From positions 1 through 42,646 of the forward strand of contig JAUCQB010000225.1 in assembly GCA_030372985.1 (NCBI GenBank): a stretch of DNA of 42,646 nucleotides, in the 5' to 3' direction. The stretch's first letter is position 1; each line of letters opens with the position of its first letter. Below are positions 8,910 through 18,070 of the stretch, piece after piece. Under the pieces are notes generated by a model. That model did no database searches and had not been told where the DNA came from. It worked only from the letters and a program-made list of their open reading frames with translations. This stretch comes from Phycisphaerae bacterium (lineage in GTDB: Bacteria; Planctomycetota; Phycisphaerae; UBA1845; PWPN01). A program made the position numbers and the translations under genes.

Positions 8910-9382
8910 CAAATCACCTCACTTCTGGTATCTGCAGGCGCATCCCAGTGAAGCGTTGACATGTAGCCACCGGCAGGCTGCCGACCCAACGCAATATGAC
9001 GACACACTGCCGACATTGGCCGCTCGACCCGGAGCGCCTGCGAACCCTTCCTGCGAAATGTGTTCTTCGTGCAGTTTATCCGGTCCGAGGCGAGGAGGCA
9101 ACTGGGCCGGAGACGCTTTGTCGGTTCCCGCGGTGTCGCGCCAGCCTGCCGGCCGCGGATTTCGGACGAGCGGGCCTGAATGAGGTCCCGCCGGCACAGA
9201 TGCCAAGCCGTGGGGCAGCATCGGAGGCATCGTATCCCGTGGGCTGGACTCCAAGGTATTTGAGAGCATCGTGACCGGGAGACCTGCGCCCAGCTCCGCC
9301 TTCGAGCCATTCCCTTTGGGCTGCCTTTGGAGTCGCTCCGAGACAAACTCGGAAAACACGGGCATGGCCGGGGCCTGTGTTG

Positions 9383-9388
9383 TATAAT
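9383..9388 (+). promoter_or_regulatory. Candidate -10 element upstream of the purple acid phosphatase gene
   Basis: TATAAT lies 58 bp before the phosphatase ATG in the 536-bp gap between two divergent genes. No good -35 is visible. The remainder of the gap has open frames on both strands that shadow each other and nothing else I can support. Confidence 0.4.
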
Positions 9389-9445
9389 GGTGATGCGCGG
9401 CCCGGTGGACGGGTCGGGCACTCCGATCAGGCAAGGTTGGTCCAC

Positions 9446-11722
9446 ATGACGCTTCAAACGAGGTCATTGCAGAGGTCTCTGATCACCTGTGTGGTGTTGT
9501 TCTCGTGGGGCACACTGCCCGCGTGGGGCGTGCAGATGACTCGGGGCCCTTATCTTCAACTCCAGACTCCGAACTCGGTCAGCGTGGTGTGGTTCACGGA
9601 TAGCGCTTGCACCGGCGAGGTCGAATGGGGCCTGACCACAGCCTACGGCAACCTCGCTGAGTCAACTCAGCCTGGCACCCGTCACGAAATCGCGGTGATC
9701 GACCTGTCTCCGGATACGCTCTACCACTACCGTGCCCGCGGCGACGGCATACCCCTCAGTGGTGACGGCACTTTCAGGACCGCCCCGCCGGCCGGTGCGT
9801 CGGTCGTCTCATTCAGCTTGGTCGGTGATTCATGCAGCGCTCCGAGCAACTGCACGGCAACATACACCGCGATGCTGTCGCAATCACCTAACGGGTTCTG
9901 CGTGACTCTGGGAGACCTGGCAGGTCGCGGGGAGGACAACATCACCGATTACTGGCAATCGCACTTCTTCACGCCGGCCGCGGGCTTCATCAAACACATC
10001 TGCATGCACACGGCGATCGGGAATCACGAGTTGTACGATGAGACCGCCACCTACGTGTATCCCACCCGATACCTGGCCAATTGGTCACCCCCGACGACGA
10101 GTTCCGGCAGCGAATTCTACTACTCGTTCGACAAGGCCCACGTGCATTTTGCCTGCGTCGACACGTTCTGGTCTTCGTACGCGTTGGGGTCGGCGCAGTA
10201 CAACTGGCTCGCCGGCGACCTGGCCGGCACTACCCAGCCGTGGAAGATTGTCTTCGGGCACAATGGCCCTTACGTCAGCGAGGACGCAAGCTCGAACGGC
10301 AGCACGACGATGCGAACCAGCCTGGTGCCGCTTTTCGAGCAGCGCGGCGTCGATCTTTATCTGCACGGCCACTACCACAACTATCAGCGGAACGTCGTCA
10401 ATGGCGTCTGCTACATCGATCAGGGCACCGGTGGCCAGCCGTGGTCGACCAAGCATGCCGATGACAGCCAACCCTACGTTCGGGCGTACGCGGACCAGTA
10501 CTACTGCTTTACGCGCCTCGATATCCAGGGTAATCGTCTGCTCGGCCGGTGCCTCAAGACATCGGACGGCACCGTTCTGGACGGTTTCCAGATCGACAAG
10601 CCGCCGATCACCATGCCCTGGCAGGACACGTTCCCGGCGACCGGCCTGCAACTGAACTGGATCGCCCCGTGGAACTTCGAGAGCCAGTGCGGACTGGCGG
10701 CTCGGCCCGGCAACCCGAGCGGAGATGGATACGTATTCGAAGTCGCTGATACCAGCGGCCACCAGTACGCCTACCCGATGCTGGCGAATGAGTCGCTCAC
10801 CAATCAGAGTATTGAAGCCCAGGTGTACTACGACAGCAGCACGTCTGTGAAGAACCGGTTTGGCATCGGCCTGCGAGGCCGATTGTTCTTCTCTGCAGCC
10901 GAGCGCAGCTACTACGCACTCGTATTCGTGCGCAACGACAGTCTGGCGGCCGACGGCCATTGTGTGCTGGTGCGGCGCCAGGATGAGACCGAGACCGTTC
11001 TGGCAGATTGGACCTGCCCGGATGCGAGCGGCTGGCACAAGATGCGGCTTTCCATAGAGGGACAGGAATTGAGCGTTTGGGTCGACGACCAACGGCTGAC
11101 CGCGACCCCGATCCGTGACAGTGCGCTGCCCAAGGGCCGGCCGTTCATCTACAACTACCGGACTGACGCGAGCGGAGCCAAGACCCTTGCGGACGATGTG
11201 ACCATCGGTCCGGTGGTCGAACCCCCGACGATTACGCAGCACCCCGTTTCTCAGACCGTCTATCTGGGCGAGACCGCCGTGTTCAGCGTGACCGCGAGCG
11301 GCTTTCCACCCGTCAGCTATCAGTGGCAGAAGGATTCGGTCGATCTGACCGAGGCAGGCCATTGCTCGGGCGTCACCACGGCTTCACTCACGGTGTCGAA
11401 CGCGGATGGGTCGGATGCCGGTTCCTACCGCTGTGTGGTGAGCAATTCGGAGGGCAGCGCGACGTCCAACGCTGCATCGCTGACTGTCGGGGGGCCGAGG
11501 CCGGTCCAGGCCGATTTCGACGAAGACGGCGATGTCGATCAGGAGGATTTCGGACACTTCCAGTCATGCCTGTCCGGATCCAGCTCGTTGCAGGGCGATC
11601 CCGAATGCCAGAACACCAAGTTCGACGGCGACAGCGACGTGGACGAAAGCGACTTCGCCCTGTTCCAGCGGTGCATCAGCGGCGAAGGGGTCTCGGTTGA
11701 TCCCGACTGCCTGAAAGACTGA
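9446..11722 (+). CDS. Secreted purple acid phosphatase-like protein with LamG-like, Ig and dockerin domains
   Basis: Purple acid phosphatases hydrolyse phosphomonoesters with a di-metal centre. The 758-residue product has a signal peptide (1-28, ending in the AWG region), a fibronectin-like N-domain opening 'RGPYLQLQTPNSVSVVW', and a metallophosphoesterase core. Metal motifs are in order: 'GDSCS' near 126, 'GDLAGRG' near 155, 'GNHE' near 191, 'FGHNGPY' near 270 and 'HGHYHNYQR' near 306. A concanavalin-like domain (about 390-590), an Ig-like domain (595-680, 'QWQKD' to 'GSYRCVVSNS') and a dockerin-like tail with two Asp loops (DFDEDGDVDQEDF, KFDGDSDVDESDF) follow. The ATG at 9446 starts the signal peptide. 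The first metal motif has Ser-Cys after GD, so activity should be tested. Probably surface-bound phosphate scavenging. Confidence 0.88.
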   Translation: MTLQTRSLQRSLITCVVLFSWGTLPAWGVQMTRGPYLQLQTPNSVSVVWFTDSACTGEVEWGLTTAYGNLAESTQPGTRHEIAVIDLSPDTLYHYRARGDGIPLSGDGTFRTAPPAGASVVSFSLVGDSCSAPSNCTATYTAMLSQSPNGFCVTLGDLAGRGEDNITDYWQSHFFTPAAGFIKHICMHTAIGNHELYDETATYVYPTRYLANWSPPTTSSGSEFYYSFDKAHVHFACVDTFWSSYALGSAQYNWLAGDLAGTTQPWKIVFGHNGPYVSEDASSNGSTTMRTSLVPLFEQRGVDLYLHGHYHNYQRNVVNGVCYIDQGTGGQPWSTKHADDSQPYVRAYADQYYCFTRLDIQGNRLLGRCLKTSDGTVLDGFQIDKPPITMPWQDTFPATGLQLNWIAPWNFESQCGLAARPGNPSGDGYVFEVADTSGHQYAYPMLANESLTNQSIEAQVYYDSSTSVKNRFGIGLRGRLFFSAAERSYYALVFVRNDSLAADGHCVLVRRQDETETVLADWTCPDASGWHKMRLSIEGQELSVWVDDQRLTATPIRDSALPKGRPFIYNYRTDASGAKTLADDVTIGPVVEPPTITQHPVSQTVYLGETAVFSVTASGFPPVSYQWQKDSVDLTEAGHCSGVTTASLTVSNADGSDAGSYRCVVSNSEGSATSNAASLTVGGPRPVQADFDEDGDVDQEDFGHFQSCLSGSSSLQGDPECQNTKFDGDSDVDESDFALFQRCISGEGVSVDPDCLKD

Positions 11723-11749
11723 CCACCGGGCGTTTCTCTCGGTGCTGAC

Positions 11750-13033
11750 TTATTGCTCCTCGGCCTGGTCATCGGCTGCATCGTCGGCTTCGACGGAGTG
11801 CTCGGCGAGCCAATCGTGTGGAATGTAGAAATCGTCCGGGTCGTGCATCATTTTGGCCGTCTGTTGCGCCTTCGCTGAGTCATCGGTCGGAGGCACCGGC
11901 GGGGTGCCGCCCACGCACCACGAGAGCATCGTGGCCGCGTCCTGGTATCCGATCGCCATGATCGAGGAGTGCAGCTCGGCCACCTTGTGCCATTGGTCGT
12001 GGAGCATCTGGCGGGCGGTCGCGGTGACGTCCATCAAGTCTTTGATGTCGGCTGTGTGACGCAAGCCGAGAAGATGACCAAGCTCGTGGCTGGCCACGTT
12101 CGCCAACACCTGGGCGATCTGCTCCTGTGTCGGGAACAACGCGCTGAACAGCGAGAACGTGTCGGTGTAGATGATCGCGTTCTGTGTGCTGTCACGGTTG
12201 AACGGATCGACGTTGTCGGCCAGCCCGAGATAGCGGTCGCTGTATGTCCCAAAATGAATGGTGGTGAGATTGCCGGCCGGGATGTTCGGGTCGCCGGCAA
12301 GGTAGAACTCGATGTCGAGCCCGGCGTAGTCCTCGCGAACCATTGCCAGGATGGACTGGATCACCTCCTGGGTTTTGCCTTCGAGCCGGGGGTCGATGGT
12401 GGCCACGTCAAACGGCGGCACATTGACCGGTGTCTGCCGTCCGATCCGAACTCCTGAGGCGCCGATGAAGTTCAGCACCACGAGCTGCGGGTTCAATGGG
12501 GGGATCCCCACGTTCGGTGTGACCGTGACGCCGACGTTGTAGAGACGATTCGTTTGCGAGATTGAGCGCGTGCCGGTGGCGACGTAGAGCGTGTCGACCG
12601 ATTCGTGTAGGACCAGGTCGATTCGCCCGGGCGCAATCGTTCCTCGCGAGTAGTCCACGTAACCCAGCAGGTTGAATCCGCCGTCAAACAGACCGAGCAC
12701 GATATCGCTGCCGGCGTTGGCGGCCAGTTCGGCCACCACCCGATTGCCGGCCTCGACCGGTCCAAGCGTGAAGACATCGAAGTCGAAGTCGTCTCTGGCC
12801 GCGACGTCTCCGACCAGCACCACCTGCCCGTCAAAAACGATCGTGTTGGCTTCAGCCATGCCGTCGTTGGGTTCAACCTCGTTGATTCGTGGTCCGGAAA
12901 GCGGCTCAGGTGCCGGGAACGACAGGACCTGATCTCCCCAGGTGCTGAAATCGAGCGGCAGGCAGCCGGTCAGACATGCCAGCACCACGATTGAAAGTGT
13001 GGCATCCCACCTGAATGACGCAAAGCGCAGCAC
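11750..13033 (-). CDS. Metzincin-like zinc metalloprotease lipoprotein
   Basis: The N-terminus is a lipoprotein signal: a hydrophobic run, then the lipobox 'LTGC' ending at residue 24. A pre-peptidase-like beta domain follows (about 50-170; 'EVEPNDGMAEANTI' is the typical opening). The protease domain contains 'HELGHLLGLRH' near residue 315, the HExxHxxGxxH zinc motif of metzincins, with 'DLMDVTAT' about ten residues later as a likely Met-turn. The C-terminal 60 residues are acidic. The GTG at 13033 is chosen because it gives the lipoprotein signal and has GGGGGGA upstream. Predicted to be anchored in a membrane facing the periplasm or surface; substrate unknown. The gene runs tail-to-tail into the phosphatase gene with a 27-bp gap. 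Confidence 0.87.
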   Translation of the reverse strand: MLRFASFRWDATLSIVVLACLTGCLPLDFSTWGDQVLSFPAPEPLSGPRINEVEPNDGMAEANTIVFDGQVVLVGDVAARDDFDFDVFTLGPVEAGNRVVAELAANAGSDIVLGLFDGGFNLLGYVDYSRGTIAPGRIDLVLHESVDTLYVATGTRSISQTNRLYNVGVTVTPNVGIPPLNPQLVVLNFIGASGVRIGRQTPVNVPPFDVATIDPRLEGKTQEVIQSILAMVREDYAGLDIEFYLAGDPNIPAGNLTTIHFGTYSDRYLGLADNVDPFNRDSTQNAIIYTDTFSLFSALFPTQEQIAQVLANVASHELGHLLGLRHTADIKDLMDVTATARQMLHDQWHKVAELHSSIMAIGYQDAATMLSWCVGGTPPVPPTDDSAKAQQTAKMMHDPDDFYIPHDWLAEHSVEADDAADDQAEEQ

Positions 13034-13234
13034 GGTTTTCCCCCCTGCAACGTGCGATAGCTGTCGTACAAAAACACGCCTGGTTCTGCGGCCGAACCTG
13101 CCGCAGTGCGGAGGTGGCTCGCTTACCCCGTGAGCAGTCTGCTCGCAGTCAAAACTTACGATTCACCTGCGTCTTGGGGCAAACAGAACAGGTCATTTGG
13201 GTAAACTGCGCGGGCAGCGCCGCCCGAGGTCTGA

Positions 13235-13240
13235 TATAAT
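13235..13240 (+). promoter_or_regulatory. Candidate -10 element upstream of the aminotransferase gene
   Basis: TATAAT lies 103 bp before the ATG at 13344 in the 310-bp gap between divergent genes. No strong -35 is seen. Confidence 0.4.
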
Positions 13241-13343
13241 CCTCGGTTGTGCGCTCTCAAGCGGCCTCGATGTATCGGTCGCGGCCGTCACGAACTGACC
13301 ACACGTACGGATAAGGGTTGGCAGTGCGGGAGGTTGCCAAGGG

Positions 13344-14471
13344 ATGCACGTGAACCAGCTTCGAGAACTGTTTCCGATAACTCAGAATTATAATTTTCTG
13401 AACGCCGCGGCGGTGACGCCGCTGAGCCGTCCGGCGTCGGAGGCCGTGTGCCGGTACGTCAAAGAGATGTGCGAGCATGCCGGGATCGGAGCGGACCTTT
13501 ACCGGAATGCAGAGCGCATTCGTTCGCTGGCCGCCCGCTTGATCGGGGCCACGACCGATGAGGTTGTCTTCGTGAAGAACACCACCGAAGGTGTCGGCTG
13601 GGTGGCCGGCGGGCTTCCGTGGCAGGCCGGCGACAACGTCGTGATCACCGCGGTGGAGTTCCCGGCCAACGTCTACCCATGGATGGGGCTTGGCAGGCAG
13701 GGCGTCGGGCTGCGGATGGTGAAGGAATTTGACGGGCGCGTGCCGGTCGACGACGTCATGGCGGCGATCGACGAGCGGACACGCGTGGTGAGCGTCTCAG
13801 CCGTCCAATACGCCAGTGGTTTTCGCATGGATCTGCCGCGGCTGGGGCAGGCTTGCCGCGAGCGGGGTGTCTTTCTTTGCGTGGACGCGATCCAGGCCTT
13901 GGGGGCCTTGCCGATCGATGTTCAGGCAATGCAGATCGATTTTCTCTCGGCCGACGGGCACAAGTGGCTGTGCGGGCCGGAGGGGTGCGGCATCTTCTAC
14001 TGCCGACGCGAACTGCTTGAGAAGCTGACGCCGGTCTTTGCCGGCTGGCTGTGCATGGAAGACGCCCTGGACTTCGGCAACTACCGCTTCGAGTATCTGC
14101 GTTCGGCCCGCAAGTTCGACACGGGCAGTTATAACCTCGCAGGTATCTGCGGTCTGGGGGCATCGATCGAGATGTGGCTGGAGGCAGGTATTGACGCAGT
14201 GGCGCAGCGCGTCCTTGCACTGACGGATCGACTCGTGGAGGGAGTAAAAGCCAAGGGCTACCGGGTGGTTTCCTCCAGGCTCCCTGGTGAGGCCAGCGGC
14301 ATCGTCGCATTCGTCTCTGACCGCCACGACCACGAGGCGATCCGGAAACGTCTGCACGAGGAGCACCGGGTCATCATCGCTTGTCGCGAAGGCCGCCTCC
14401 GCGCCAGCCCGCATGCCTACAACACGCCCGAGGAGATCGACCAATTGACCGATCTGTTGCCGGGGCATTGA
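13344..14471 (+). CDS. Class V aminotransferase / cysteine desulfurase-like PLP enzyme
   Basis: The family uses pyridoxal phosphate for desulfuration, transamination or related chemistry. The 375-residue product shows the fold from the start: 'NYNFLNAAAVTPLSRPA', 'VFVKNTTEGV' (phosphate-binding region near 74), the aspartate in 'FLCVDAIQALGALPID' near 183, and the Schiff-base lysine in 'SADGHKWLCGPEG' (Lys 207). The substrate-cysteine loop of true SufS/IscS desulfurases is not obvious, and there is no suf operon nearby, so the reaction is left open. GGGAGG nine bases upstream supports the ATG. It stands alone and converges on the glycosidase gene 76 bp away. Confidence 0.88.
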   Translation: MHVNQLRELFPITQNYNFLNAAAVTPLSRPASEAVCRYVKEMCEHAGIGADLYRNAERIRSLAARLIGATTDEVVFVKNTTEGVGWVAGGLPWQAGDNVVITAVEFPANVYPWMGLGRQGVGLRMVKEFDGRVPVDDVMAAIDERTRVVSVSAVQYASGFRMDLPRLGQACRERGVFLCVDAIQALGALPIDVQAMQIDFLSADGHKWLCGPEGCGIFYCRRELLEKLTPVFAGWLCMEDALDFGNYRFEYLRSARKFDTGSYNLAGICGLGASIEMWLEAGIDAVAQRVLALTDRLVEGVKAKGYRVVSSRLPGEASGIVAFVSDRHDHEAIRKRLHEEHRVIIACREGRLRASPHAYNTPEEIDQLTDLLPGH

Positions 14472-14547
14472 GGAGAGCGGTCAGCATTCGGCTGTTCGCA
14501 GGGCAAGACGCAAGTTGCTCGACGGATCACTGAGAACTCACAACGGA

Positions 14548-15417
14548 CTACTTCCTCTTGTCCCCATTCCCGACAGTGATCCCCAGCACATTGGCGACCG
14601 GTCGTTCTCGCCCGTCGCTGGGTTTGTTGAGGATCTTGTACTCGTTTGTCTGCGAATTGCGCATGACCATGACCGAGCTGCCGCCGCCGTCGAGATTGAC
14701 CGCCGTGTGGCAGCCGAGGCGGACCATCTCCTTGGCCAGTTCTTCGTAGCTCATGCCGATCGACACGCCCGGCCGGCGGCCGTCGACTACCAGGATGGTC
14801 AGCTTCGTGTTCTTGTCATTGAGGCCGATAACCGTTCGTGGGTGCTTGGCCTTGCTCTCATGAGGGACAGGCTTGCCTTTCTCCACCAGCATGACGTTGC
14901 CGGCAATGACTTCGGCCGCATCGGCCGGCGGCTTGTCGATCATCTCGATCGAAACCCGTCTGTTCTTGCGAACGACCAGGCAAGGGGTCTTCTTCCTGGC
15001 AACCGACCAGGCCTTCCCGTCGGTCACCGCCGGTCCGATGGCGCCGGCCCAGACCTCGGGCCGGTACGACGGTCGAGTCGTCGAGTTCGCGGGCTTGGGA
15101 GGGATGTTGAAGAAGTCGCCGTTGACCGCTAAGTCGAAGCGCTCGCGCGCCGCCAGCTTGGTTGGAACCATGAGTGTGGTCTCCCACTCGCCGGGCCCAT
15201 CGGGATCAGGCCCGCCCGGGGACACATCGACGCGCACCTTCGGGTTGGCCAGATCCACCTGGGCGATGAACAAGCGCATGGGCGGATCTTGACGAGTCTC
15301 CTGCCGATAAGAAATGGCCGGAAACGGCCGCTCGCCCGGAAACTCGGCCAGGGCGATCCAGGGCAACGTCGACAGGGCGACGATGACGATGCTGATGGTT
15401 TTTCGTGTGCTTCTCAT
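14548..15417 (-). CDS. NAGPA-type phosphodiester glycosidase, exported
   Basis: The C-terminal two thirds match the NAGPA domain (formerly DUF2233) named after the mammalian enzyme that removes GlcNAc from phosphodiester-linked GlcNAc. Landmarks are 'LAVNGDFFNI' near 100, 'RTVIGLNDKNTKLTILVVDG' near 192-211 and 'AVNLDGGGSSVMV' near 237-249, the most conserved stretch. The N-terminus (1-24) is a signal peptide with a hydrophobic core after RSTRK, so the enzyme acts outside the cytoplasm. The 289 residues are a normal length. An AGGACAGG sequence precedes the ATG. This is the last backbone-like gene before the tRNA-fragment repeat at 15488. Confidence 0.88.
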   Translation of the reverse strand: MRSTRKTISIVIVALSTLPWIALAEFPGERPFPAISYRQETRQDPPMRLFIAQVDLANPKVRVDVSPGGPDPDGPGEWETTLMVPTKLAARERFDLAVNGDFFNIPPKPANSTTRPSYRPEVWAGAIGPAVTDGKAWSVARKKTPCLVVRKNRRVSIEMIDKPPADAAEVIAGNVMLVEKGKPVPHESKAKHPRTVIGLNDKNTKLTILVVDGRRPGVSIGMSYEELAKEMVRLGCHTAVNLDGGGSSVMVMRNSQTNEYKILNKPSDGRERPVANVLGITVGNGDKRK

Positions 15418-15487
15418 GGACCTGTCCTTACCACCGCAAGCGCTTTCGTGGCAGACCGGCGAGAGTGAGCATCTGCCGGCAGGATCA

Positions 15488-15514
15488 TGGGCGATACTGG
15501 ACTCGAACCAGTGA
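15488..15514 (-). repeat. tRNA 3'-end fragment: left boundary repeat (att-like) of a genomic island
   Basis: Read on the minus strand, this is a T-arm (ACTGG, TTCGAGT, CCAGT) followed by a 3' acceptor strand ATCGCCC and discriminator A, with no matching anticodon or D arm upstream. The acceptor end fits a GGGCGAT-type tRNA such as tRNA-Val. The first 15 bases (15488-15502) recur exactly at 42632-42646, the window's last bases. That geometry, with an integrase next to the right-hand copy, is the classic footprint of integration at a tRNA 3' end. Confidence 0.8.
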
Positions 15515-16110
15515 GCATCTTACAAAACTGCGTTTTCGACAGCGCCAGATGGGTTCTAAAATGGAATATTTTACACAAGTATTTTCAGATTCCTTAGGGA
15601 TTTGTTCGCATGTCCTTGGCCTTCCTGTCAAGAATGCTTGTGATGGGCGCTTACCCTGAAGAAGTGTTATCTGCGGATGCAACTTGCCTCCTTGGCAAGT
15701 GGTTAGAGCGAGGACATGAGGCTGGCCACGCCGCTTGTCCTGGCGGTCCCACTCTCCTCAGTTCGCGTTTTCATTCCTGCTCATCGGCCCAATCACCAGC
15801 GACACCCTTAAATGAGTCAACCATAAGGCATTAGAGTCAGAAGTACCTGAATCTCACAGCTTCAGGGCAACCATTTGGCCTTCTACTCTCCTGGCTGCGG
15901 AGCCGGAGATCCTTGGCATCGATGGTGGCTGAGGGCCGGTCTTCCCTCTGAGCCAAACCTCCCGTCTTCAGGCTGATCAGGGTATCGGGTCGCAACGCTG
16001 TCGTCCAGTGCGATGCCTCCGTGGAGGCGGGCTGGCGCCATTTGGGTGCCCTCCGGGGGTTCCCACCTCTTCCGATGGGCGGTATTGAAGAGCACGGGGC
16101 GCGTGGCGCT
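15515..16110. other. 596-bp stretch without a supported gene, inside the left island edge
   Basis: The first 150 bp after the tRNA fragment are AT-richer than the surroundings, as often seen at island ends. Minus-strand frames in the second half (for example 15883-16095) have no recognisable domain or ribosome site. Nothing further can be supported. Confidence 0.5.
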
Positions 16111-18048
16111 TCAGTCACCTGTGTCGGTAGACCTCTGGCTGGTGAACGTCCACTCAATGCGGCTGTGAGCCGTGGACTCATAGCGGGAGCATACGAAGCT
16201 GGAAGACTCGTAGCCCGCGGGGGATTCCTGTGCATCGGGCCACGTCAAATTGCCTGAAATCCCGCCGTCGGAGAAGCGTCCCGAAATCGTCCAGTCATAA
16301 TAGCTGCTCTGGAACTTCATGTCATAGGCCCCATCCTGGTACCAGTGCCCCTTCCATCCCACGCTCCCGAAGGTAAACTTCACGACGGTCACGGTTTGGC
16401 CGGCGTTGTTGCTGGCGTTCTCGGGACACGTGGTCTTAGCCGAAATCGAGTTCTCTATGACGGTGGCCGTCCCACCGCCGATGACGGGAACTTCCGTAGC
16501 CTCGCCGTCGGGTGAACTGATCGAGCCGCTGACCTCGCCGTTCTCGCGCAGCGTGATCTGGACCTCTATCCGCTGAACGTTGACCAGGGCTTCGCCCGCG
16601 AATTCCCCCTCAACAGTCAACGTCCTGGTGCCGGTAGCGACGTACGTACGCGGAAAGTCCGCTTCCGGTTCCTCCGGCGGCTGAGCGGGCTCACTCTTGA
16701 ATTGTCGGGCCCCGGCATCAACCTCCAAATAAATCTCGTACTGCGAATCGTCGCCCTCATCTTGCACCGAGACTGTAACGGGCTCCATCGTCCCCGCGGT
16801 GAAGTACACGTCGGCCAGCTTCTTGCCGTCACTGCGCATCAGCTTGCCAGAACCGTTGTACTTGATGGCACCCTGGTTCAGCTTCGCCCACTCCGGATCT
16901 TCTTCAATCCGGTGAATCATCTGCCCTTCCACTGTGATCTGCCCGTTCGGTGCCGACGAGAGGGTCATCTCCAGGTCGATGGTGGGGAAGAACATATCGA
17001 TTATGGCGGCGCCGGCGTTGGTCGCAAGGGGGATTAACACCGACGCCTGCGCGTCGGCAAAGGCCGCCGGTACGTGCCAGGAATACAGGTCCGGAGGGTC
17101 ACCCCACTTACGCCGGATGTACCCGGTCAGCGTCTCCTGGACCATGGGAATTTCTCCAACCGAGAACGTCGCGTGGTATGTCGCATCCCGCAGAATCATG
17201 TCGCTGAACTTCGGACGAGCATTGGGTGTTTCATCGTTGGCCGGCAGCACGCCGCTGGGGGCATCGTAAACAGTGTCGCTCGAGTAGAACCTCGTGTTTG
17301 TGAACTTCGCCAGGTTGTCGAACAACGCTTCGAGGGTTTCCCCCGTGATGCTTACAGCAGGGTCCGGGCTGTTCAGCCCATAGTCGGACACCGAGGCCAG
17401 ACGAACCGTGTCCTCGACCGGCTCGGTTTTCGGATGGGAGTCGTTTCGCACATGAGCCGGTTGGGTCATGTCGGCCACCAGATGCAAGGTCTCTCCCAAA
17501 CCACGGAAGGCACGTGCCAGAGAGCGATTTCGATCGCTTGCTGCATTCTCCATCGCGGAGCGATAGTTCTGGAGTGCCGATTGCCAATGGTCCTCGTTGT
17601 CCGGCTGATTCAGGGCCCAGGTCTTGGCGTCGACATTCGGATTGCCCAGACCATACCAATCCGGAATCGTATCAGTCAGGTACGCGACACCGCTTGCGCT
17701 GAACGGGTCGTAGAAGTGTCGAAGGGCCATCGTCCACTCGGGTTCGTCCGCATAGTAACCGCCTTCGCGAATCCACACCGACGTCGAAAACGTCAGATCT
17801 CCTTCGGTTATGCTCCTGCTTCCCGGTTCGGTCACACCCACACCGGTGCATTGATGGCCGGTAACCCAGGGAGAACGTGCATACTTGGGCCTCGATCCGA
17901 AGTTGCGCACGAACAGCTTGACAGCGCTCTCGTTGATCGCTCGGTGGGCCGTTTGATGATGCCATCCCCAGGCCGGCGGACCGAACAGAACGGCGAGAGA
18001 GGCCGCAAAGCCGATCGAACGCTGCATACTTCTTCGTGTGTCAGACAT
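16111..18048 (-). CDS. Secreted zinc-dependent phospholipase C / P1-nuclease-like protein
   Basis: The 645-residue product has a signal peptide whose likely cleavage after AWG exposes Trp29. In the phospholipase C/P1-nuclease fold an N-terminal Trp is a zinc ligand, and here it is followed by 'HHQTAH', as expected. Further ligands fit 'GLGETLHLVADMTQPAHVRND' near 178-198 (His and Asp in the HxxxD pattern). The domain covers roughly residues 29-340. The rest is beta-rich with no recognised family and lies after 'MFFPTIDLEMTLSS'. It may cleave phospholipids or nucleic acids; I cannot decide. GGGAGAT precedes the ATG. It lies 22 bp after a lipoprotein gene in the same direction, so the two are probably one operon. 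Confidence 0.75.
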   Translation of the reverse strand: MSDTRRSMQRSIGFAASLAVLFGPPAWGWHHQTAHRAINESAVKLFVRNFGSRPKYARSPWVTGHQCTGVGVTEPGSRSITEGDLTFSTSVWIREGGYYADEPEWTMALRHFYDPFSASGVAYLTDTIPDWYGLGNPNVDAKTWALNQPDNEDHWQSALQNYRSAMENAASDRNRSLARAFRGLGETLHLVADMTQPAHVRNDSHPKTEPVEDTVRLASVSDYGLNSPDPAVSITGETLEALFDNLAKFTNTRFYSSDTVYDAPSGVLPANDETPNARPKFSDMILRDATYHATFSVGEIPMVQETLTGYIRRKWGDPPDLYSWHVPAAFADAQASVLIPLATNAGAAIIDMFFPTIDLEMTLSSAPNGQITVEGQMIHRIEEDPEWAKLNQGAIKYNGSGKLMRSDGKKLADVYFTAGTMEPVTVSVQDEGDDSQYEIYLEVDAGARQFKSEPAQPPEEPEADFPRTYVATGTRTLTVEGEFAGEALVNVQRIEVQITLRENGEVSGSISSPDGEATEVPVIGGGTATVIENSISAKTTCPENASNNAGQTVTVVKFTFGSVGWKGHWYQDGAYDMKFQSSYYDWTISGRFSDGGISGNLTWPDAQESPAGYESSSFVCSRYESTAHSRIEWTFTSQRSTDTGD

Positions 18049-18070
18049 ATCAGTATCTCCCGCGACACGC

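Noticed and set aside
8919..9467. Two overlapping 182-codon minus-strand frames in the gap before the phosphatase gene
   Set aside because: They shadow each other in adjacent frames, have no ribosome site and no family.
10085..11362. 425-codon minus-strand frame
   Set aside because: Antisense of the purple acid phosphatase, whose motifs are unambiguous.
15488..15514. Complete tRNA gene
   Set aside because: Only a T-arm and 3' acceptor strand are present; the upstream sequence does not form anticodon and D arms.
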